A stretch of 64,000 nt of DNA from Neoconidiobolus thromboides FSU 785 (GCA_025603075.1 MU626324.1:40611-104610), one strand, 5' to 3'. Numbered from the stretch's first letter, positions 13,781 to 24,363 are shown. The notes: generated by a model from the letters alone, not told the origin. Numbers and translations: made by a program.

Positions 13781-14764
13781 GTAGTATAAATTTATTATTA
13801 AACTATACTTTAATAAATGAGGGTAGCCTTCATCCAAGCATCAAATATAGATTGAAGCTGGTTGAGAACAGAGAAATAAAGGAGGATAGTAAGAATAGCC
13901 AAAGTAACAATATATTAAATATAATCAATAAAATAACAAACAAGAAGGAAGATGAGCGTCAAGATAAGTGTAAAAATAATAATTATTTAATAATAATCCA
14001 TCAAAAAATCACTAAAGATTTATTTGTCGATCCCTATCAACTAGAACAGCACAAAGAATATTACAAAGATTATTTCAAAAATAAAAATATAGGTATTCAG
14101 TTAATTTATTCTAAGTTAGATTTAGAGTTACCAATTTACGAAGTCAATGATAGCTTTGTTAATTATTTTCAACTGTTATGGAATGTTAACAATTTCACCA
14201 ATAAAAACGAAATTAAATTTACATTACCATTACATTTAAGATATAGAAAACCAAATTATGATACTAGATATGAGATAATTAATATAAATCCCCCTAATTT
14301 GAGCTTAATGTGTTTAAATGGTAACTATTGATTATATTTTAATTTTCTTTAAGCTAACTATTTTAGATGTCAATTATAATACAAATAATTATAATAATTT
14401 GATTGATAATATAAACAATGTAAAGCAAATGCCATACAACTTAGCTCTATTTAATAGTAATATGGATATAAACGATAAAAACGTTATTTTAGTTAATAAT
14501 ACCAATGATAATTATAATTTACGAAAGATTAATAAACAAGAATACTACTTCCCAAATAACAATTTAGCTTTACCAAAAATGAAAATAAGAGCACCAAATG
14601 GAGATTTAAATTATGAAATAATAGTCGGTATAATCACTTTATTATCCTTATTAATAGTCATTTATTACTTGATAACCAGTATCAAATCTTATTCTCCAAA
14701 AAAGAATTTACTGTCTCCCCCTAATTCACCTACTTCATTAAAGCTTAAAAATAAAAACAACTAA
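13777..14764 (+). CDS. PIG-X/PBN1-like subunit of GPI mannosyltransferase I
   Basis: Two exons, 13777..14320 and 14367..14764, with a 46-base intron, give 313 aa. The segment VDPYQL..., then LPLHLRYRKPNYD..YEIININPPNL, fits the PIG-X/PBN1 family, whose P-[LF]-H-x-R-Y-x-x-P signature lies in the ER lumen. One C-terminal transmembrane helix (about residues 269-292) is followed by a short Lys/Ser/Pro-rich cytosolic tail. PIG-X stabilises PIG-M, which adds the first mannose to the GPI anchor in the ER. The start is uncertain. The first ATG (13751) is out of frame and opens a 9-codon reading frame ending MMVSFIVLL-stop, whose TGA overlaps the ATG at 13777. The family call rests on short motifs and is moderate. 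Confidence 0.6.
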
Positions 14765-14781
14765 AGTTTGATTTATTTATT

Positions 14782-15018
14782 TCAGTTTCTACCTAAGGCG
14801 CCTAAGGCACCACCACCAAATACATTTCCTAACATCTCTTGAATTAAATTAACTGGAATAAATGGACCCATCACCCTTGGTGCAAAGTTTTGAGTAGTTG
14901 AAATTGGACCCCACGTACCTGACGTGACCTCAGTTGGATTGCTATTATTATCTGCTGGAGCACCAATTATAAGACTAAGAGATAATAATAAACAAAATAA
15001 ATAAGCTGTGATGTTCAT
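14782..15018 (-). CDS. Small secreted protein, unknown function
   Basis: This single-exon frame of 78 aa starts at the ATG at 15018. Residues 1-20 form a clear signal peptide (hydrophobic LFCLLLSLSLIIGA ending in small residues). The mature part is about 58 aa, rich in Gly, Asn, Thr and Pro, with no cysteine pairs, and ends in GGGALGALGRN. The stop lies 17 bases from the stop of the convergent PIG-X-like gene. I recognise no family. The signal peptide and the good start context are the reasons for calling it a gene. Confidence 0.6.
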   Translation of the reverse strand: MNITAYLFCLLLSLSLIIGAPADNNSNPTEVTSGTWGPISTTQNFAPRVMGPFIPVNLIQEMLGNVFGGGALGALGRN

Positions 15019-15367
15019 TAGTTGTATAATTTTTATTTTATTTTTATTTTGTATTTATAGTGTTCTAATTTAATTTATGAGTTACTCAAGTTTGAATTGT
15101 CTTTAATTTTTTAACGGTTCTGATTTTATATATCAAATTAATAATTAATTTCAGTAAGTGTATCAATTAATTATTTATAAATAGTTGCTCATTCTTATTT
15201 ATAGCATATATTAATATTTATAATATATCAAATATTATGATGTACGCCATTATTTATATTTCATTTAAATTACGACGAAAAAGTATTTACAAAGAATGAC
15301 TAATTTAAATTAACTTTTTTTAATTTAACAAAATAAAATAACAAACTTTAGATCTTAAAAAACGATA

Positions 15368-16225
15368 ATGAATCAGCTAAAAAGAATATTACAAACTAAT
15401 CAACATATAAAGTTATTAAAATCAAACTCATCATTTAATAATTTATTGAAAGCAAAATTTCATACTCAGATAGCCTATGGTTTATCTTCTGGATATCATT
15501 TTGATACCTATCAATTCTCACAAAGGTTAGAAGCAGAAGGATTTAACTCAAAGCAAGCGGAGACCATTGTCAATGCTTTGGATGAAGTATTGAATCAAAG
15601 GTAAAGTCATAGTCATAGTACTAATAGGAATAATAGTAACTGTAATGCATATGAATCAAAAGTTAAATAATAGAATGATTAACGTAAAGTTTAGTATAGA
15701 TGATTTAGCTAAGGAGATGGTAACCAAAGAAGAGCAAGAAAAAGTAATTTAATAGTCATATTTAATATTCTTGATTAATTAAATAATAAGAGCATTTATA
15801 CATATAAAATTGATTTTACGCAATTAAAAAATGAGATTAAGATGCATGAAAAGAAGGATTATGAGTTACTGAAGTTAGAAAACGAGCGTTTACTTTCTGA
15901 AGTTGAAAAACTAAGGAGAGAATTTAAAGATGAAATTAATAAGTCTCAAGCTGGCTTTCGACTCGATATGAATTTAGAAAAGGGTAGATTAAAGGATGAA
16001 GCTAATAATCAAGCTAGTAAATTAATTGACTCTCAAGCTAAAGTAGAACAAGAAATTTTTTCTCTTAAAGCTCAATTAGAGAATATTAAGTTTCAAATTT
16101 TACAATATATGGTCGGTACCATCACTGGTACTTCTGCTTTAATCTTAGGTAATTGGTTTTTATTTCATTTTATATTAATCATGCTCATGTGTTTTATCTT
16201 AGCTTATTTAAGAATGTTTAAATAA
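15368..16225 (+). CDS. FMP32/MCUR1-CCDC90 family mitochondrial coiled-coil protein
   Basis: Exons 15368..15600, 15695..15743 and 15791..16225 give 238 aa. The basic N-terminus looks like a mitochondrial presequence. The DUF1640 signature follows: FDTYQFSQRLEAEGF, QAETIVNALDEVLNQ, then SIDDLAKEMVTKEEQEK across the exon 1-2 junction. A long coiled coil (about residues 90-200) contains LENERLLSEVEKLRREF and LDMNLEKGR..DEA. The C-terminus ILQYMVGTITGT ends in a transmembrane helix. Family members sit in the inner mitochondrial membrane; yeast and animal relatives have been linked to respiratory assembly, proline metabolism and calcium uptake. The precise role here is unknown. The acceptor at 15694 was chosen because it restores the family sequence exactly. 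Confidence 0.88.
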
Positions 16226-16305
16226 AAGTATATTGTTTTTATTACTGCTTTTTATTGTTTTAATAGAAATGAAATTTAAAAATTATAACTATAACTGTTT
16301 ATAAT

Positions 16306-18063
16306 TTAAAGTGGAGGAAAAAGAATATTAGGATCATTAATAACAGAATCAGTAGTTTCATCTCGTACTTGTTTAAGGAAAGGTATAAGATCTGTACCAC
16401 CTGTACCACGGAATGTATCACTATCGGATTCTGCACTAGCTTTACTTCTGGCTAATCCAAATTCTAAATTAAATTTTGCACTATTTTTTCGGGTCAATTT
16501 GTTGGCTGAGTTTGCTAACTGTGGGTAAGACAAATCAACACTTCCTGACCCCGTTCCGCTTCTTAATCTTGGGCTCTCTCTTACAAATGAGTTTGGGTTA
16601 GAGCTATTTGAAGTTGGACTTTGACTAATTCCATTGCTACTATTATTTACATTGATAATAGATATAGGAGAAGAAGACCTTGTACTCCCTTTTGTATCAT
16701 TTTCTGGTATACTATCTAGAATATTAGTACTACTATTAGGGTTAGGATTAACTAAAGATGAAATAATAGAATCCTTTCTTAGATTGTCAGGTTTAATAGT
16801 ATGCTCAGAGTCAATAGTAAAACTACCAATAGAAGGCCCTTTTCTTGCAGGTACAATAATATATCGGGTTACTATTTTTATGTGTTGATCTCTGAACTCT
16901 TTTAAATTTAATACGCACTCATTATATGCCTCTGCACATTCTCCTCCATTTCGTTCCACAAATTCTTTTATATTGCTAACTAATGCTAAATCTTCTAAAA
17001 ATTTACGATGTAACCCTGGCATGTAAGCGCGCATACTGTATAAATAAGTTTCACTTGATTTCTTAATTTCACCTTTTTCCTTCATTTTTTGCCATTCAGA
17101 ATTTGTCGGATAATGCACAATGCCTAATGCAATGTCTAATACTTGAATCAAAGCGCTTTGTGCTGCCGAGCCACCAGCGTACTGACGAAATTGAATAGGA
17201 TCTCCGACTTTCCTATCAATATCATCAACCCCTTTATAAAGAATACCATGAGGCAATCCAGCTTCACTCATGTTTTCCCAGCCTGCTAAATAAGGTCTTA
17301 ATTTCCAATAAAATAAATAGGGATCACATTTCTCATACATTCTATCTAATAGTTCGGTCATGCCTTTGATTGAAGCTGCCATTTTTTTTAGTTCAATTAT
17401 TACGTTTTGTGTATCAATTGATTTTATATAATTTAGCGTATTTATTATTGATGATAATGCTATTCCTCCTTTTGCTTCAATTGCTACTGTAATTAAATAA
17501 AACCATGCTTCATCTAAAGATCCTGTAAATGAGCTTAGTGTACTCAAATTATTTAAGTCGACTTCTTCTTCTTCGTCAATCAATTTCCAATTCCACAATA
17601 CAACCGCTGCATTACAGCTTACTGGATTAATGCCTAATTTTTCCGATATTTGAACTAGTGGCACAGCAATGCATTCGGGTAAGGCTTGAGAAACAGGTTC
17701 ATTTTTACCCCAAATAAATGAGTGTTGAAGGAAAGTCAAAATTGAAAAAGCTCTCTGATATTCTTTTAAATTGATTAATTTATCGATTGATAACACTTTC
17801 AATTGTAAAATTCTATTACGATATTTCCCACATAATAAGAGATCCTTCATATCCGCAATTAATGTTTCCCAAGGTTCATAATAGATATCGCTTAATCTCT
17901 TTAGTGGCGGTGTAGCTGGAAGAAATCCAGTTTTTGGGTTCATGTCATAATCTTCAAGTTTGGGTATTTCCAATTTACTATTGTCTTCTTTTTTAGTAAA
18001 TAACTTTCCCAATTCACTGATGTAATTCTTTGGAGGAATACTTTCTACTTTAGTTTGTGTCAT
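16306..18063 (-). CDS. IDO: Indoleamine 2,3-dioxygenase (BNA2-type)
   Basis: This intronless frame of 585 aa starts at the ATG at 18063. Family hallmarks in order are GFLPATPPLKRL, YEPWE, HSFIWG, AVPLVQISEKLGINPVSCNA, LSSFTGSLDEAWFYL, YKGVDD and AGGSAAQSALIQ, then MPGLHRKFLEDL. His394 in EFRDQHIKIVTRYI is the proximal haem ligand. The enzyme opens the tryptophan indole ring to N-formylkynurenine, the first step of the kynurenine/NAD pathway, in the cytosol. The protein is long for the family. The extra length is about 170 C-terminal residues that are Ser/Asn/Pro-rich, ending in a more ordered segment near FGLARSKASAESD. The gene is convergent with FMP32, 80 bases apart. Confidence 0.93.
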   Translation of the reverse strand: MTQTKVESIPPKNYISELGKLFTKKEDNSKLEIPKLEDYDMNPKTGFLPATPPLKRLSDIYYEPWETLIADMKDLLLCGKYRNRILQLKVLSIDKLINLKEYQRAFSILTFLQHSFIWGKNEPVSQALPECIAVPLVQISEKLGINPVSCNAAVVLWNWKLIDEEEEVDLNNLSTLSSFTGSLDEAWFYLITVAIEAKGGIALSSIINTLNYIKSIDTQNVIIELKKMAASIKGMTELLDRMYEKCDPYLFYWKLRPYLAGWENMSEAGLPHGILYKGVDDIDRKVGDPIQFRQYAGGSAAQSALIQVLDIALGIVHYPTNSEWQKMKEKGEIKKSSETYLYSMRAYMPGLHRKFLEDLALVSNIKEFVERNGGECAEAYNECVLNLKEFRDQHIKIVTRYIIVPARKGPSIGSFTIDSEHTIKPDNLRKDSIISSLVNPNPNSSTNILDSIPENDTKGSTRSSSPISIINVNNSSNGISQSPTSNSSNPNSFVRESPRLRSGTGSGSVDLSYPQLANSANKLTRKNSAKFNLEFGLARSKASAESDSDTFRGTGGTDLIPFLKQVRDETTDSVINDPNILFPPL

Positions 18064-19587
18064 TTTTAGTACCCTTTGTTTTTTCTCTTTTTTTCCACAA
18101 TTTGATTATCTTGGTTTTTGCTTTTATATCTTTATCTTATATCTTTATTCTTAAAAGGTTTTTATTCTAATAATGTATTAATAATAAACGTGATTTGACT
18201 TTAAGCTAATATTTAAATAAAAAGGACTAAAACAAGCAATTTTCGTAATAGTTTTTTTGCAGATCTAAATTTATGTAAAATTTATATAAAAAATGAAATA
18301 ATGTAGAATATAAGCGAGACGTAAATGTTACCAACTTAGCAAAAAAAGTTCTTAATAAAATAAGGTTTTTAAATCAAACCAATAATATCATTACTGAATA
18401 TTAAATAAATGCCTGTTGTTGTTTATAACTGTTATTTTATGTGTTGTTGTATTTAAAATTTCTGTTTTACAAAAAAAAGTATTTTATTCTCAAACAAAGC
18501 TATTAAACTAGTTTTAACGAATAGGTCAATAATGTTTTCAATACGTTTACACTAATGCTAATAAAAGCAGTAATGAAATGTTTAAGAAAAATGAATTCTT
18601 GAACTTTAAACATTTGCTATAAAAAAAACATATACTATTCTCAATTGGATCAAATAAAAGTAATTTCATTTAAATAGAGCCTATGAATACAACTATTGTA
18701 CTTTTGTTGACACAAATAGGAATAAAAGTAGTATTATAATCTGCTTGAAAGTAGTACGATTTTTAATTCATTCTCACTTCAATCAAAAAAACTTAAGAAT
18801 ATTATTTAAAAATTTGAGCGTTGTGTTATAAATAAGGTAAATAATAACAATAATTAGATCTTGTATTAGTATTCGATGCTCACAAAAAGAACAAGACGGA
18901 TGATGACTCACCTTTAGCAGTGTTTTTAATAATAATATAAGTAAATAAGCCCTAATCGTGGGTAGATAACTATAAATATAGCAATCAATAAAAACCAAGT
19001 GAATTGTTATAAGTTTACTACTTGATACTTATATTAATAAACTGGAACTCTGAACTTTAAATCAATATTATACTAAGTATAGGAATAATAATGCTAGAAT
19101 AAACTTTAATTCAATATTAACAATTATAATAAACTTAAAAATTTCACATAATTGTTATAAAGAATTACATGAAAACAAATGAATACCAATATTAATTTTT
19201 ACTCGTTTTTAAATACCTCTTATACAGATTATAGTGATAGTAGCATAGAAATATAAAATAAGAAAGTATATATTTTTGTAGTATGTTTAAAAAAAATATA
19301 TTCGAAATTCGTTTTATTTTTTATAGATGGTTGAAAATATAACGCATCAAGCGTTATTTTTTGCAAGCTGCTACTAAAACTCTATTAGTCTAACATAACC
19401 TTTTATTCCCTCTTGTGTGTTATGTGTACTAAATAATACGTATAATGGTCAAAAAAGAATTTATCAAAAATGTAACTTTTATATAGCTTTTGTAGATTAA
19501 AGGGTTTAAATATAATAAAAGTATTCTAACCCCCTATTATTTATCAGTGTTACTATTATAAAAAAGTAAAAACATAAAGAAATTAGA

Positions 19588-19693
19588 ATATGGGGATGTA
19601 TTTTTGTGTTTAAGAGTTTTACTGACAATCTTTCCACTCAAATAGTGCTTAAAAAATGGAAAAGTAATGAAATCGAAAAAAACACCCCCATAT
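19588..19693 (+). mobile_element. 105-bp MITE-like repeat, well preserved
   Basis: It starts ATATGGGGATGTATTTTT and ends ACACCCCCATAT, with the core TCCACTCAAATAGTGCTTAA. This is one of the cleanest copies and the first of a four-copy cluster. Confidence 0.9.
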
Positions 19694-19722
19694 AATGCAA
19701 CTCATTAGTAGTTAAAGACATT

Positions 19723-19827
19723 ATATGGGGATGTATTTTTTTGTTTAAGAATCTTACTACAATTTTTCCACTCAAATAGTGCTTAAAAAAAGAAAGATAA
19801 TGAAACTAAAAAAAATAGCCCCCTATA
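19723..19827 (+). mobile_element. 105-bp MITE-like repeat
   Basis: This is a near-identical second copy, 29 bases after the previous one and in the same orientation. Its right end is altered (GCCCCCTATAT instead of CCCCATAT). Confidence 0.88.
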
Positions 19828-19902
19828 TTCAAGTTATTAGTTGATTGTAAATAATGGTTTTAAATTATATTTTTCAAAATTACAGTAAATCCAACAAAAA
19901 CA

Positions 19903-20006
19903 TTCAGAGGTGTTGTTTCTGGTTTCATCACTTTTTTCATTTCTTAAGTGCTATTTGAGTGGAAAATTTTTTAGTAAAATTTTGAATAAACACATTATCT
20001 CCATTT
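19903..20006 (-). mobile_element. 105-bp MITE-like repeat, diverged termini
   Basis: The orientation is opposite to the two preceding copies. The core AAGTGCTATTTGAGTGG is intact, but both GGGG/CCCC ends have decayed (GAGGTGTTG at left, ATCTCCATT at right). Confidence 0.7.
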
Positions 20007-20201
20007 ATTTTGAATAGCACATTTATAAATAAAATAATAAAAGTCTTCTTTTCACATATATTGTTTCTATCTTCCAACATAAATTTTTACGAAAATAGTT
20101 TATACCATATAAAATTATTACTATTTTAAGTCAAACAATTAAGCTTTTATTTCATTAATTTAAAAATCATATAAAACCAAATTAAAGATAAATTATTAAG
20201 G

Positions 20202-20308
20202 CTATGGGAGTGTTTTTTTTGACTTCATTATTTTTTCCATTTTTTAAGCGCTATTCAAGCGGAAAATTTGTTAGTAAAATTCTTAAGCACAAAAATACAT
20301 CCCCATAT
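20202..20308 (-). mobile_element. 105-bp MITE-like repeat
   Basis: It starts CTATGGGAGTGTTTTTTTT and ends ACATCCCCATATG. The core AAGCGCTATTCAAGCGG is present. An apparent ORF starting here (20204-20419) is a by-product of the repeat. Confidence 0.88.
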
Positions 20309-21410
20309 GTTGCTAAAACCAACATAAAGCTTTATTATAAATTTCGAACTAAAAAAGAGTATTATAATAGAATCATTGATTTAACTATGATATATGATGG
20401 TTCAAGTTTTGTTCAATAATAATTTTAATATTTATTTTAATACCTTTTTAGTACTACTTGTAATTGCCTTTTTCATTTTTTAAATGCCTTAAAAATTCAA
20501 AAGTATTTTTTGCATCATTTTGTTACTATTACTTATGATTGATACGTTTAATTATTAAAAATAGAATATAAAAAATGCTAATAAATGTATAATAACACTG
20601 TGAGGAAGTTTCAATGACAATGCCAACAACCACAAAAATCCTATGAAGTCATCTGCTAAACTGTAGTAATCCCTTGGGTTTGCTCATTTGTTATACTGGC
20701 AACCTTTTGACATCTCATGCCCTATAATTAATAATATACAATTAAATCTATATATTATTATAGTCACTATAATGGCTATAATTTGCTATTTATTATTATT
20801 ATATACTTTTGTTAAACTTTGTATAGCTTTGAAGATAGAATAAAGTACAAAAGTATAGTGGTAAACTAGATAAAATTATACTAACTTAACAAACTTATCT
20901 CGTTCTTATTTTGAGAGTATACGTTACCAATTCTCAAAATTTAATCTGAAATCTGTTATCAAAATTTTTATCCCCTTTTATTCAAGATAAGCATTATCTT
21001 ACTAATATTTTAAATTCCAAGGGCATTTATACAGCGTTTTATAAATGCAATAGCTATTTTAATGGGTAAATTGGTGGATTAATAAGGTTGATTTTGATGT
21101 TGATGCTCTAGAAATACAACAAATTCTAGTTTAACTTTAGCTTTTTAACAATAGGGTGAATGTTTTTAGCCCTTTTAAGGAAATTCTCTTTATGTTATAG
21201 CTAAAGTCAGGAACTACAACATGAAAACCTTTTCAGCATCCAATTAAATCAAGCCAGATTTTGCTTCTAATGCATTAATTGTATTTTAAGCAAATGATGC
21301 CTCTACTTTATTACACATTATAGGATAAAAATCGACATGCTAAAGTATAAAGCCGAAACGTGAATTCTTTTCAAATTTCATTTTTTAAACTCCAAATAAT
21401 ATAAATTGTT

Positions 21411-22430
21411 ATGATTGCTGCTAATGATAGTTCCAAACCCAAAGAAAGTAACAAATTGTTAGATTGTTCATTAGATCAAGTTGTCTCTGAAATGAGAAAA
21501 GATCGCAGAGGTAATTCTAGGAACAAAAGACCAAATAGGAACAATAGACCAAGACGCATCTCAAATTCTCCTACTAATAACAGTAACGGCAGATGGAAAC
21601 ATGATAAGTTTGAGCAGAAGGCTGATAGAAGAGATGAGCGTCCAAAGGCTCTGTTTACTAGGGACCTTCGTAAAAATCGTGTTCCAGAAAAGGGTTTTAC
21701 CACTAGTGAACTTAGAAAAAGAGCTTCTCGATATCCTTCTTCGAGGAATGCAGACCATTATGACACTGAGTCTGGTCATCAAGGTGCCTCTTCTCAAAGC
21801 TGGAAGAGAGAGTTAGTAACTTATGACGACGCTGAAGATGAAGATTACATTAACGAGGAAAATGACTCACTTTTGGTTAACTTTCAAGCACCTTTGTCAC
21901 CATCTTTAGATAAGGACCCTATCACTATCCGTGGTACTTCTAAGCCAGCCACTGTGCTAATTTCTAACATGAGCTTGGGTGCATGTTCTGAAGATATTGA
22001 AGCTACGTTTAGCAAGGTTGGGCAAGTACTTTCGGTTGAGATGCTTTACAACTCTGAAAATAAATTTACGGGTAATGCTGAAGTATGTATGGGGTCCTTA
22101 CAAGATGCTAAAAAGGCTGTTGCTGAATATAATAATGAAATTGCTGATGGTCATCGTATACAATTAACCATCAAACCAGACTATTCTAGTACTAATAATA
22201 ATGATGGGTATGGTAGCTCTGAAAAAGGTAATAGGGGTCGTAATAGATCTCGTGAAGTTAGTTTAGAACGTTATGGCTCTGACTCTAATGATCGTTCTAA
22301 TTATCGTCGTGATGAAAAACTATTGGATGAAAATAAACGTGGTGACCGTCGCTCTACTCATCCTATTCGTCACCATAAAGAGTCATCTAAATACAGTCCA
22401 TATCCAAAGAACTCAACTCGTCGTCGCTAA
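21411..22430 (+). CDS. ALY/REF-like mRNA export adaptor (RRM protein)
   Basis: This intronless frame has 339 aa. One RRM lies near residues 180-255, with RNP2-like TVLISNMS and RNP1-region GNAEVCMGS. The N-terminus contains LLDCSLDQVVSEMRKDRRG at about residues 16-34, which resembles the UAP56-binding motif of ALY/REF (SLDDIIK followed by basic residues). Both flanks are Arg/Ser/Asn-rich with RG and RS repeats. ALY/REF (yeast Yra1) couples splicing to nuclear mRNA export through the TREX complex. The RRM is certain; the ALY assignment rests on the motif order (UIM, Arg-rich, RRM, Arg-rich) and is an inference. The protein is convergent with VPS29 (198 bases between stops). Confidence 0.75.
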   Translation: MIAANDSSKPKESNKLLDCSLDQVVSEMRKDRRGNSRNKRPNRNNRPRRISNSPTNNSNGRWKHDKFEQKADRRDERPKALFTRDLRKNRVPEKGFTTSELRKRASRYPSSRNADHYDTESGHQGASSQSWKRELVTYDDAEDEDYINEENDSLLVNFQAPLSPSLDKDPITIRGTSKPATVLISNMSLGACSEDIEATFSKVGQVLSVEMLYNSENKFTGNAEVCMGSLQDAKKAVAEYNNEIADGHRIQLTIKPDYSSTNNNDGYGSSEKGNRGRNRSREVSLERYGSDSNDRSNYRRDEKLLDENKRGDRRSTHPIRHHKESSKYSPYPKNSTRRR

Positions 22431-22628
22431 TCTTTCTTTTAATTATTGTAAGGTATAGAAATTATTTATGTAATTTAAATGCTGATTTTTATATAAAATT
22501 CTAAAAAAAATAAAGTTTAATATTTTAATTTAATATTTCTACTATTTTAATATTTTATGAAAACAATGTCAATAGTAGTGAAAGTAAACTAGTGCAATTA
22601 TATTTATTACAATAATTGAAAATAATAA

Positions 22629-23412
22629 CTATTCTTTTTTAAACTCCATTACTTCGACTTGTACTTCTCCATCCTTGAGTTTATAAATATAACTTGTAAC
22701 TAAAGAATCTTGTAAATCTAATAAAATAAAAGATGGAATAGGTTCAATACTAAATAAAGAATAAATGTATGCAAATTAATATCGAAAACTCTTTTACCTT
22801 CCGCCTAGAGAAGAAAAAGCACCTGTACCCGTACCAGGATTAATAAAAAAGCGATTGTTTTTATCGTAAACTTGTAATTGATGAGTATGACCGAAGATTA
22901 AAATATCAACGTCCATCTGTTGAGCTTTACTTTCTAAAGTATCTGGATGAGCCCAAGGGGTAAATTGATGACCATGAATTAAACCAATCTTATAATTCCC
23001 ATGAGTTATTATTTTACTTGTTGGCCAGGCACCTACCTTCATAATGGATTTAAAATAAGTTGCTATTTTAATAAAACTATCAAATTATAAACTTTACTGT
23101 ATCATATTCTCCTTGAACTACGTGCACTTCATTACATACACTTTTTAAATACTGATAAGTTTCTGAACTATTTAAATTTCCTGTACATAATATCTGTTGA
23201 ATTCTACCCGGAATCTATATTTTAAATAAGTATTAGTATTTAAATTACAGGCACATTAGCAATCTTCTTTACCATTAACTTTTTAAATGCTTTTGGTAGA
23301 TCGCTACTTCTGTCAGGTATGTGTAAATCCCCTATTGCTAATACTAACTAATAAAACAAGAACAAGTTACTTATATGCTTCCATTAGCGTCGTTTCTTTT
23401 TCTTACCACCAT
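22629..23412 (-). CDS. VPS29: Retromer subunit VPS29
   Basis: Exons 23412..23407, 23347..23273, 23214..23098, 23036..22798 and 22749..22629 give 185 aa, against about 182 in animals. It is a phosphoesterase-fold protein: LVLAIGDLHIPDR, IPGRIQQILCTGNLN, IGLIHGHQFTPW, DVDILIFGHTHQLQ and FFINPGTGTGA, with the C-terminus IPSFILLDLQ. VPS29 is a scaffold in the VPS26-VPS29-VPS35 core that retrieves cargo from endosomes. The first coding exon is only 6 bases (ATGGTG), a placement matching the intron after the first codons in other VPS29 genes. Exon 4 begins GTAGGT, itself donor-like, so that acceptor is the least certain. Divergent from DTD1, 156 bases between starts. Confidence 0.92.
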
Positions 23413-23568
23413 GATATTGCTTGTTTAATTAAAAAGTATAGAATAGCAATAGAAATGTGGCTTTCAATATTAAAAAATATTATTAAGTAACTCAATTTAA
23501 TTGGTTAGTTTGATTTTAGATATTTGGATACACTTTGTGAGTTTATTAGTTCATAGTTAGTATATAAA

Positions 23569-24291
23569 ATGAGAGCGTTAATTCAGAGAGTAAAAAGTGG
23601 TAGTGTTACAGGTAATTCAAGCTTTAGTATCCTAATAATAGTTTAATTAGTGTGATCTATTATTTAGTGGATGGAAAAATCATATCAAGTATTGGAAAGG
23701 GACTATTAATATTAGTTGGAATAACTACAAAAGATGAAGTTAAAGATATAGATTTTATGTATTTATTTAAGTTTTAGGTTGAATGATAACTAATATTTTA
23801 ATAACAGGATCAAAAAAATATTAAATTTTCGATTATTCGAAGATGAAGAAGGAAATCCATGGAAAAAAAGTGTTAAAGATTTAGATTTAGAAATATTAAG
23901 TGGTAAATAATTTATTTTATTAATTTATTAATCCCTCAAACTAATGATTGTTTATATTGATTATTATAGTATCTCAGTTTACACTTTATGCAAAAGTAAG
24001 AAAAGGTAAAAATCACATATCTTAATAGTTAAAACTAATATCTTCAAGGTAATAAACCAGATTTTCACAGAGCAATGAAAAGCACAGACTCAAAGTCATT
24101 TTACACTGAGTTTTTGAATAAATTAAAGTCGAATTATGCTGAAAATAAAGTTCAAGGTAACTATCCAATATGATAATTTACTTATCAACTTATACTTTAT
24201 AGATGGTGAATTTGGAGCTATGATGGATGTACAATTAATTAACGATGGTCCTGTAAGTATATGGATAGATTCCAACGATAAAGAAGAATAA
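23569..24291 (+). CDS. DTD1: D-aminoacyl-tRNA deacylase DTD1
   Basis: Exons 23569..23611, 23668..23758, 23808..23902, 23970..24005, 24049..24156 and 24203..24291 give 153 aa, the usual family length. It begins MRALIQRVKSGSVTVDGKI. Diagnostic motifs are ILNFRLFED, the catalytic-site SQFTLYAKVRKGNKPDFHRAM, and FGAMMDVQLINDGPVS (the cross-subunit GP motif). DTD hydrolyses D-amino acids (and glycine) mischarged on tRNA, in the cytosol. Five introns of 43-67 bases split a short protein. It is convergent with ARL2, 72 bases between stops. Confidence 0.93.
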
Positions 24292-24363
24292 AGTATTAAT
24301 ATACTTATAGCAACTGAGGCATTAATTTTGATTTATTATCGCTTTTATTATATTTAATAATAT

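Larger units (their letters stand above)
18064..21410. other. Gene-poor region with a cluster of four MITE-like repeats
   Basis: This 3.3-kb stretch separates the IDO start from the ALY/REF start, both divergent. Four repeat copies sit at 19588-20308. From about 20590 to 21380 the sequence is slightly richer in G+C but carries stops in all frames. I see no gene or RNA gene here. Confidence 0.6.

Noticed and set aside
18783-18998. Minus-strand ORF rich in Ile and Leu
   Set aside because: Hydrophobicity is expected from AT-rich DNA; there are no neighbours, motifs or splice partners.
19588-20308. CRISPR-like spaced repeats
   Set aside because: Repeats alternate in orientation, spacing is irregular and the genome is eukaryotic, so this is a transposon-type cluster.
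20204-20419. Plus-strand ORF of 71 codons
   Set aside because: It is translation of the 105-bp repeat and flank; the similar ORF at 63336-63557 comes from another copy, so the similarity is due to the repeat, not a gene family.
21020-21380. Possible coding relic upstream of the ALY/REF-like gene
   Set aside because: The sequence is slightly richer in G+C, but stops occur every few codons in all frames and no motif was recognised.
23287-23490. Plus-strand ORF
   Set aside because: It is antisense to VPS29 exons 1-2.
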